From DASVBE01 sp036375995 (GTDB lineage: Bacteria > Actinomycetota > Actinomycetes > Streptosporangiales > Streptosporangiaceae): a DNA stretch of 17,778 nucleotides. Below are positions 13,515 through 17,778 of the stretch, one piece after another (the stretch's first letter is position 1; each line of letters opens with the position of its first letter). The stretch covers positions 1 through 17,778 of the forward strand of contig DASVBE010000140.1 in NCBI GenBank assembly GCA_036375995.1. The letters run 5' to 3'. The position numbers and the translations under genes were made by a program. A model generated the notes under the pieces. It was not told where the DNA came from and ran no database searches. It was given only the letters and a program-made list of their open reading frames with translations.

Positions 13515-13637
13515 CTGATCGTGGCCTGGCTCGTGGAGATCGCCCGCGGCCACAGCGGCAACCCGTACAGCTGGCTGCTGGCCATCTCCGGCCTGAGCTA
13601 TCTCCTCGCCGTGGTCATCATGCGCTGGCGCGGCTGA
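13515..13637 (+). pseudogene. C-terminal remnant of an MFS transporter
   Basis: About 40 in-frame codons read LIVAWLVEIARGHSGNPYSWLLAISGLSYLLAVVIMRWRG then stop. The form, a helix end, a short polar loop, then a final hydrophobic helix SWLLAISGLSYLLAVVIM capped by basic residues, resembles the last helix of ExuT/phthalate-type MFS permeases, where the GLAYLLAL pattern recurs. There is no upstream transporter sequence; the preceding frame is the unrelated 344-residue gene. A GTG at 13521 could start a 38-residue single-helix protein, but no ribosome site precedes it, so a gene relic is the likelier reading. Confidence 0.5.
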
Positions 13638-13657
13638 CGATGCTGGTGCGGCTGACG

Positions 13658-13679
13658 GCGCCGGCGCTGGGGCCGGCGC
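13658..13679 (+). terminator. Hairpin after the MFS remnant
   Basis: GCGCCGGC-GCTGGG-GCCGGCGC, a perfect 8-bp stem with a 6-base loop, lies 20 bases past the remnant's stop and before the DinB-family gene. It could terminate transcripts of the 344-residue gene. Confidence 0.5.
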
Positions 13680-13738
13680 TAACCCGCCCGAACCGAAAAT
13701 AAGTGGCAAAAACGGCCCCCGTCGCCGAGGCTCGTGCT

Positions 13739-14329
13739 ATGGACACGCTCGGTGACCCTGCCCCGCCCGCCGGCCAGCCCGACCGGAAGTTCGGCTGGTG
13801 GGACATGTTCGTCGCGCCCGAAGACGACCCCCGGTCCGACGCCCCGGCCGGCCGCGACGAGCGCTCCGTCCTGACCGCCTATCTCCGCGACCGGCGGCTC
13901 ACGCTGGAGCTGAAATGCGCCGGCCTGGACGAGGCGGCGATGGCCTGCCGGTCGGTCCCGCCGTCCAATCTGTCGCTCCTTGGCCTGGTCCGCCACCTGG
14001 CCGAAACCGAGCGGAGCTGGTTCCGCCGGACCCTGGCCGGCCAGGACGCGCCCCGCCTGTACCGCTCCAGGGAGCGGCCCAACGCGGACTTCGACGACGC
14101 GGTCCCCGACCCGGCCGTGGTGGCCCGGGCCTGGGCCGCCTGGCGGGCCGAGATCGCGTTCGCCGACGACTTCGTGGCCCGCGCCCCGGACCTGGGGATC
14201 ACCGGCGACCATGGCGAGGGCCCCATCACGCTGCGTGAGGTCCTGGTGCACATGATCGAGGAATACGCCCGGCACAACGGCCACGCCGACTTCCTGCGCG
14301 AGCGCATCGACGGCCGCGTCGGCCAGTAG
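13739..14329 (+). CDS. DinB/DUF664-family protein
   Basis: 196-residue four-helix-bundle protein of the DinB superfamily, related to mycothiol- or bacillithiol-dependent enzymes such as maleylpyruvate isomerase and thiol S-transferases. Metal-binding histidines are visible at His86 (LVRHLAETERSWF) and in EEYARHNGHADFLRERIDG (His179 and His182). NLSLLGLVRHLAE and the C-terminal motif are typical of DUF664. ATG 13739 was preferred over GTG 13703 because GAGG lies 8 bases upstream and family similarity begins well inside the protein, while the GTG has no ribosome site. Residues 1-40 (DRKFGWWDMFVAPEDD and neighbours) resemble the lead segment of longer actinobacterial members. The reaction is unknown. 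It converges with the HTH gene, 27 bases apart. Confidence 0.9.
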   Translation: MDTLGDPAPPAGQPDRKFGWWDMFVAPEDDPRSDAPAGRDERSVLTAYLRDRRLTLELKCAGLDEAAMACRSVPPSNLSLLGLVRHLAETERSWFRRTLAGQDAPRLYRSRERPNADFDDAVPDPAVVARAWAAWRAEIAFADDFVARAPDLGITGDHGEGPITLREVLVHMIEEYARHNGHADFLRERIDGRVGQ

Positions 14330-14356
14330 CCGCACCGCCGTTTCCCGGCCCGCCGG

Positions 14357-14950
14357 CTAGCCGCCCGGCCGGCCCGCCGGGGCCGGGGCCGGCCGGCCGC
14401 CGTTCACCAGCGGGTCCACGACCAGCTCAGAGTCCCCCCGGCGGATCGTGATGGCCCGCGCCCACCCGCCTGCGTCGTAGCTGACCCGCCCTAGGCCGTC
14501 CTCGATCGCCTCGCGCAGCACCAGCTGCCCGCTGCGCGCCTCGGCCAGCCCGCCGTCCGCGTCCAGCCAGAGCAGCTCCCCGCCGGCCGCCCGGAGCCGG
14601 TCGCTGGCCAGCACCGGGCGCACTCCCAGCTCGGCCCGCAGCCGCGCGACCCCGGCCCGGATCCGCTGCATCGGCACGCCCGCCCGGCGCAGCGACGCGA
14701 GCACGAACGCCTCGGCCAGGCCGGTGAACGGCACGCTGGGACCGCCCCGCCCGGCCGGCCGGGTCACCGTGACCAGCCCCGCCGCCCCGCCGGCCGCCCA
14801 GTGGCGCAGCGTGCTGCGCGGGATGCCCAGGATGCGCGCCGCTTCTGCCTGGCGATAGATCGGGATGGAATACGGTGCCGGGGGTGCGGGTCCCGCCCCG
14901 CCCGGCCGGCCCGGTCCCGGCGCCCGCGCCGGACCTGCGTATCCCTTCAT
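14357..14950 (-). CDS. VapB45/DUF433-type HTH protein, C-terminally truncated
   Basis: 197-residue DNA-binding protein. After a Pro/Gly-rich leader (1-26), SIPIYRQAEAARILGIPRSTLRHWAAGG is a MerR-like helix-turn-helix, and FTGLAEAFVLASLRRAGVPMQRIRAGVARLRAELGVRPVLASDRL matches the middle segment (LVEAHVLRALRR..GV.L..IR.AL..L..ELG..HPLAS) of the VapB45 antitoxin-like family. Members then carry DUF433, starting around VVIDPRVxFGRPV; here ELVVDPLVNGGRP is present but the frame ends ten residues later in Pro/Ala/Gly sequence, so about 50 residues of DUF433 are missing. The usual partner, a VapC45-like PIN/DUF5615 toxin, is absent, and the DinB-family gene occupies the space. TAACGT five bases before ATG 14950 suggests a leaderless start, but read-through from the response regulator gene 28 bases upstream is also likely. 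Function now is probably regulatory, if any. Confidence 0.72.
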   Translation of the reverse strand: MKGYAGPARAPGPGRPGGAGPAPPAPYSIPIYRQAEAARILGIPRSTLRHWAAGGAAGLVTVTRPAGRGGPSVPFTGLAEAFVLASLRRAGVPMQRIRAGVARLRAELGVRPVLASDRLRAAGGELLWLDADGGLAEARSGQLVLREAIEDGLGRVSYDAGGWARAITIRRGDSELVVDPLVNGGRPAPAPAGRPGG

Positions 14951-14955
14951 GCTTT

Positions 14956-14961
14956 ACGTTA
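14956..14961 (-). promoter_or_regulatory. Candidate -10 for the HTH gene (leaderless)
   Basis: TAACGT on the minus strand fits the TANNNT actinobacterial -10 pattern and ends 6 bases before the ATG at 14950, which lacks a Shine-Dalgarno. It lies in the 28-base gap after the LuxR-type regulator gene. I see no clear -35. Confidence 0.35.
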
Positions 14962-14978
14962 GCCAGGCTCCCGTGGCG

Positions 14979-15686
14979 CTACTGCCGGAGGAAGGCGAGC
15001 ACCGCCAGCACCCGCCGGTGGTCGCCCGCGTCGGGCAGCAGATCGAGCTTGGTGAAGATGCTGCCCACGTGGGTTTCCACCGTCTTGGGCGACATCCACA
15101 GCTGCTGGGCGATGGCCTGGTTGGAGCGGCCCTCGGCCATCAGCGCCAGGACCTCCTTCTCCCGGTCGGTCAGCGATTCCAGCGGGCTGCCGGCCCGGGG
15201 CCGGGCCACCAGGCGGGCGATGATCTCCGGGTCGATGACCGACTCCCCGGCCGCGACCCGGCGGACCGCGTCGGTGAACTGGGCGATGTCGGCGACGCGC
15301 TCCTTGAGGACGTAGCCCACCCCGCGCGGGTCGCCCGCCAGCAGCTCCACCACGTGCTGGGTCTCCACGTGCTGGGACATGACCAGGACCGCGGTGCCGG
15401 GCCAGCGGCGCCTGATCTCCAGCGCGGCCTCGAGCCCCTCGGTGGTCTGGGTGGGCGGCATCCGGATGTCGGCCAGCACGACCCGCGGGCGGATCTGCCC
15501 GGTCAGCCTTATCAGGGCGCCCGCGTCCGCGGCCAGGCCGGCCACCTCGAAGCCCGCGTCGGCCAGCACGCGCTTCAGGCCCTCGGCGAGCAGGACGGAG
15601 TCCTCGGCGATGACGACGCGCATCGGCGCGTCATCGGCGGGGCCGGTCCCGGGATTGGTTCCGGGGCCGGTTCCGGGGCCGGTCAC
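14979..15686 (-). CDS. NarL/LuxR-family response regulator
   Basis: 235-residue DNA-binding response regulator if begun at GTG 15686; 214 residues from ATG 15623 (MRVVIAEDSVLL). Counted from that ATG, the receiver domain has the acidic pair in AEDS (7-8), phospho-acceptor Asp52 in VVLADIRMP, and the KER lysine in YVLKERV; then comes a linker and a LuxR HTH (LTDREKEVLALMAEGRSNQAIAQQLWMSPKTVETHVGSIFTKL). GTG 15686 overlaps the kinase stop as GTGA, implying coupling, and the extra 21 codons contain 12-bp repeats that keep the frame (GTGP units). No ribosome site precedes ATG 15623. GTG 15692 is also possible. It is almost certainly phosphorylated by the adjacent kinase. The regulon is unknown. 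Confidence 0.93.
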   Translation of the reverse strand: MTGPGTGPGTNPGTGPADDAPMRVVIAEDSVLLAEGLKRVLADAGFEVAGLAADAGALIRLTGQIRPRVVLADIRMPPTQTTEGLEAALEIRRRWPGTAVLVMSQHVETQHVVELLAGDPRGVGYVLKERVADIAQFTDAVRRVAAGESVIDPEIIARLVARPRAGSPLESLTDREKEVLALMAEGRSNQAIAQQLWMSPKTVETHVGSIFTKLDLLPDAGDHRRVLAVLAFLRQ

Positions 15687-15688
15687 GG
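15641..15688. repeat. Four 12-bp tandem repeats at the kinase/regulator junction
   Basis: Units GGCCGGTCCCGG, GATTGGTTCCGG, GGCCGGTTCCGG and GGCCGGTCACGG follow one another with no gap. The period is divisible by three and encodes a Gly-Thr/Asn-Gly-Pro-like linker in the regulator frame on the minus strand. The last unit spans the stop/start overlap of kinase and regulator. Confidence 0.75.
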
Positions 15689-17422
15689 GCACGGGATCAC
15701 CGCCTGCAGCCGGGTGCCGCCGCCGGGCGGGCTGTGCACGGTCAGCGAGCCGCCGACCGAGGCGACGCGGTCGGCGAGGCCGGCCAGCCCGCTGCCGGAC
15801 CCGGCCTGCGCGCCGCCGACGCCGTCGTCGCTCACCTCGACCTCCAGCCGCCCGGACTGCTCGCGGACCGTGACCACGGCGGCGCGGGCCTGGGCGTGCT
15901 TGGCCACGTTAGCGAGCGCCTCGGACACCACGAAGTACGCGGTGGCCTCGACCTGGGCCGGGAACCTTCCGGGCGGCACGGCGCGGACCTGGGTGGTCAC
16001 CGGCGAGCGTTCGACCAGTGCCTGGATGGCGCCTTCGAGCCCGGTCTGGGTGAGCACCGCCGGGTGGATGCCGCGGGCCAGCTCGCGCAGCTCGGCGATG
16101 GCCGCCCTGGCCTCCTTGGACGCGGATTCGAGCAGCGCCTCCAGGTCGGGATCGGCGCCCGCGGCCCGGTCCCGGGCGATGCCGATCGCCAGCGAGAGCG
16201 TGACGAGCCGCTGCTGCGCGCCGTCGTGCAGGTCGCGTTCCAGCCGGCGGCGTTCGGCGTCGCCGGCCTCCACGATCCGGGCGCGGGAGGCGCGGACCTG
16301 GTCGAGCTGGACCTGGATCTCGGCCTGCAGCCGGGCGTGCTCCAGGGCCAGGCTGGCGGCCGCCGCGGCGACTCTTATCAGCTCCGGCTCATGCTTCAGT
16401 TCGGCGTCGTGGATGAGGACGGCCTCGCCGGGCGTGTCCAGCGGGGTGACCATCCGCCCGGCGGGCAGGCTGGCCAGGTCCACCGTCGCGCCGTCGGTGT
16501 CCGTGAAGGCGGCCGCGCCGGCGGTCCGGGCGGCCAGCTGGAGCGTCGGGTCGCCGAGCGCCCGGGCCAGCGCGTCCCTGAGCTTGGCCGGGTGCGGGCC
16601 CGGTTCCATGCTGACGAGCGCGGAGCTGACCGCGCCGCGCGCCCGCCAGGCCCGGAGGGCGGCGACCAGGTAGGCCACCGGCGGTGCGGCCAGCAGCAGC
16701 GGGCCGGCTTCGTAGATCAGGACGTTGTACTGGCTGAGGTCGACGAGGCCGGCGATGTTCAGGATCGTGATGTAGCCGGCTACCGGGATGCTGACCCAGA
16801 TCAGCGCGTTCATCGCCCGTCTCGCGTAACCGCGGGAGCGCCGCCAGTGCACGACGATGAGCGCGATCACCGCCACGGTGACGGGGAAGCCGAGCACCGT
16901 CGTGATCTGGCCGACGTCCTGGTAGAGGCGGGGCGAGTCGTCGATGAGCAGGAGGTTGGCCGGGCAGGCCGCGCTGCAGCCGGTGGCCCTGGGGTTCCAG
17001 AACAGGTTGGCGGCGATCGGGCTGGCGATGTTCCAGGCGTAGTTGGCGGCGACCACGACGCGGTCGGCGCGGCCGCGGAGCTTGCCGTAGGGCCAGGCGA
17101 GGCCCAGGTGGCCGAGACAGCCCTGATACACGAACGCCGTCCCGCCGGCGATCGTGAACGGCACCGCGTAGTGGAGGCTGAGCAGCTGCGGCAGGAACCA
17201 GGCGTAGCCGGTGAGCGTGAACAGGAGCCCAATCTGGTCGGCCGGGTGGCGCTGCCAGGCGATGATGCCGGTGCCCAGGTAGGCGGCCAGCACAACGGTG
17301 GTGGAAAAGACGAAGAGCGGCGCGGGCGGGCCCGGCCAGCCGTTGACATAGAAGGTGACCAGCTGGAACGTGATGGTCGCCAGGGCGGCGGCGATCAGCG
17401 CGGCGCGCAGCCGGGGGTTCAC
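15683..17422 (-). CDS. DesK/NarX-like sensor histidine kinase, multi-spanning
   Basis: 579-residue membrane kinase. About eight helices fill residues 5-258 (around 7-27, 33-56, 63-85, 88-112, 120-142, 171-193, 203-226, 233-256). The largest outside loop (143-170, NPRATGCSAACPANLLLIDDSPRLYQDV) carries two cysteines (149 and 153), a possible redox or metal-sensing point. A GAF-like, degenerate segment (about 276-350) and a coiled coil (355-395) follow. The dimerisation/phospho-acceptor helix is HisKA_3, RRRLERDLHDGAQQRLV with His399, and the HATPase domain has Asn505 (SEALANVAKHAQA), DDGVGG (532-537) and GSGSGLAGLADR. GTG 17422 overlaps the stop of the preceding receiver gene as GTGA, and the 3' end overlaps the LuxR regulator, so all three are one operon. 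The signal is unknown. Confidence 0.95.
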   Translation of the reverse strand: MNPRLRAALIAAALATITFQLVTFYVNGWPGPPAPLFVFSTTVVLAAYLGTGIIAWQRHPADQIGLLFTLTGYAWFLPQLLSLHYAVPFTIAGGTAFVYQGCLGHLGLAWPYGKLRGRADRVVVAANYAWNIASPIAANLFWNPRATGCSAACPANLLLIDDSPRLYQDVGQITTVLGFPVTVAVIALIVVHWRRSRGYARRAMNALIWVSIPVAGYITILNIAGLVDLSQYNVLIYEAGPLLLAAPPVAYLVAALRAWRARGAVSSALVSMEPGPHPAKLRDALARALGDPTLQLAARTAGAAAFTDTDGATVDLASLPAGRMVTPLDTPGEAVLIHDAELKHEPELIRVAAAAASLALEHARLQAEIQVQLDQVRASRARIVEAGDAERRRLERDLHDGAQQRLVTLSLAIGIARDRAAGADPDLEALLESASKEARAAIAELRELARGIHPAVLTQTGLEGAIQALVERSPVTTQVRAVPPGRFPAQVEATAYFVVSEALANVAKHAQARAAVVTVREQSGRLEVEVSDDGVGGAQAGSGSGLAGLADRVASVGGSLTVHSPPGGGTRLQAVIPCP

Positions 17423-17778
17423 GGGGGTTGGCCGTTCAGGTAGCCGCGCAGGGCACGGGCGCTGAGCTGATCCTTGGGCAGGAACCCGGCCGCCGGGCTG
17501 GCCGCGATCCGTCCGCCGTAGTCGCTGGCCTCGCGGGTCGAGGTGAGGACGATGACGGGCTTCGGCTGGGCGGGCTGTCCTTGCTGGCCGGGCGGGCCTT
17601 GCTGGCCGGGCTGACCTTGCTGGCCGGGCTGGCCGGGCTGGCCTTGTGCGGCGGTCAGCCGGCGGGCCACCTCGAATCCGTCGGTGTCCGGCAGCTGGAT
17701 GTCGAGGAGAACGAGCTGGGGGCTGATCGCCGCGGCCGCCGACGCCGCCTCGGCGCCGGTGGCCGCCTCGGTCACGGT
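17419..17778 (-). CDS. Receiver-only response regulator with collagen-like insert, 5' partial
   Basis: The gene runs off the right edge; about 30 N-terminal residues with the acidic pocket are missing. The visible part, numbered from the GTG at 17775, has phospho-acceptor Asp25 in LVLLDIQLPDTDGFEVARRL, the Ser/Thr of VIVLTST (78-80) and Lys101 in GFLPKDQL, and stops after the last helix (LSARALRGYLNGQPP). There is no output domain, so it is a single-domain receiver. Between helix 3 and strand 4 lies a GQPGQPGQQG-type repeat (about residues 44-71), where the family has only a few residues. It overlaps the kinase gene (GTGA) and probably serves the same kinase as alternative acceptor, phosphate sink or cofactor regulator. 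Start and N-terminus cannot be assigned here. Confidence 0.88.
   Translation of the reverse strand, partial: TVTEAATGAEAASAAAAISPQLVLLDIQLPDTDGFEVARRLTAAQGQPGQPGQQGQPGQQGPPGQQGQPAQPKPVIVLTSTREASDYGGRIAASPAAGFLPKDQLSARALRGYLNGQPP
17563..17646. repeat. Collagen-like 9/18-bp tandem repeat in the receiver gene
   Basis: Imperfect repeats built from GGCCGGGCTGGCC and CCTTGCTGGCCGGGC units encode Gly-Gln-Pro/Gly-Gln-Gln triplets on the minus strand. Periods are multiples of three, so the reading frame is kept. The stretch is distinctly repetitive compared with flanking coding sequence and is a likely site of length variation between strains. Confidence 0.85.

Noticed and set aside
12389..13585. 398-codon minus-strand frame opposite the unknown 344-residue gene
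   Set aside because: Third-position bias and the ribosome site favour the plus-strand gene; the antisense product is low-complexity.
14865..17443. Two very long plus-strand frames opposite the kinase operon
   Set aside because: They are mirror frames of well-supported kinase and regulator genes and carry no domain signatures.
17563..17646. Repeat block considered as a CRISPR array or origin iterons
   Set aside because: Units are too short, imperfect and contiguous, with no unique spacers, and they keep the reading frame of a receiver gene.

Overview
The window is very GC-rich DNA with strong G/C bias at third codon positions, frequent GTG starts, GTGA/ATGA stop-start overlaps and gene families typical of Actinomycetota (LmbE/MshB-like deacetylase, DinB/DUF664 protein, DesK/NarL-type two-component genes, several TetR regulators). 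It looks like chromosomal DNA of a high-GC actinomycete; I cannot name a genus. I see no rRNA, tRNA, CRISPR array, insertion sequence or phage gene.

Layout. 1-1501 (+): type B carboxylesterase, open at the left edge. 1505-3585 (-): a PHA (polyester) pair, with the synthase gene phaC upstream of a PhaZ-like depolymerase. The synthase lacks the usual N-terminal domain, and an 18-bp direct repeat lies where homology stops. 3783-6164 (+): FtsX-type ABC permease with no ATPase partner. 6170-6889 (-): LmbE/PIG-L deacetylase. 7000-9488 (-): a tight three-gene unit of TetR repressor, lactonase-like metallo-beta-lactamase and proline-iminopeptidase-like hydrolase, behind a palindromic operator. 9643-10928: an SRPBCC protein and a second TetR regulator, divergent, with two copies of GCAAC-N5-GTTGC between them. 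11040-12218 (+): PIMT-fold methyltransferase resembling those of RiPP clusters, probably leaderless, followed by a strong hairpin. 12473-13507 (+): a 344-residue protein I do not recognise, behind a long leader with spaced inverted repeats. 13515-13637: apparent remnant of the last helix of an MFS transporter. 13739-14329 (+): DinB-family protein. 14357-17778 (-): signalling operon of a receiver-only response regulator (open at the right edge), a DesK-like kinase and a NarL/LuxR response regulator, joined by stop/start overlaps, then a VapB45/DUF433-type HTH protein cut off at the start of its DUF433 segment.

How the parts work together. PhaC and PhaZ would make and mobilise storage polyester, although the shortened PhaC may be altered or dead. 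The TetR-lactonase-hydrolase unit looks like an inducible module for hydrolysing a lactone or ester signal or xenobiotic. The kinase operon is a cell-envelope or stress sensing system with two possible phosphate acceptors. A recurring oddity is expansion of GGCCGGGC-like DNA into Pro/Gly/Gln/Arg low-complexity protein stretches in several unrelated genes, most strikingly a collagen-like insert inside a receiver domain. No single locus is clearly a new defence or biosynthetic system. The best candidates for novelty are the collagen-like receiver domain, the core-only PHA synthase, the truncated antitoxin-like regulator without a toxin, and the unrecognised 344-residue protein.
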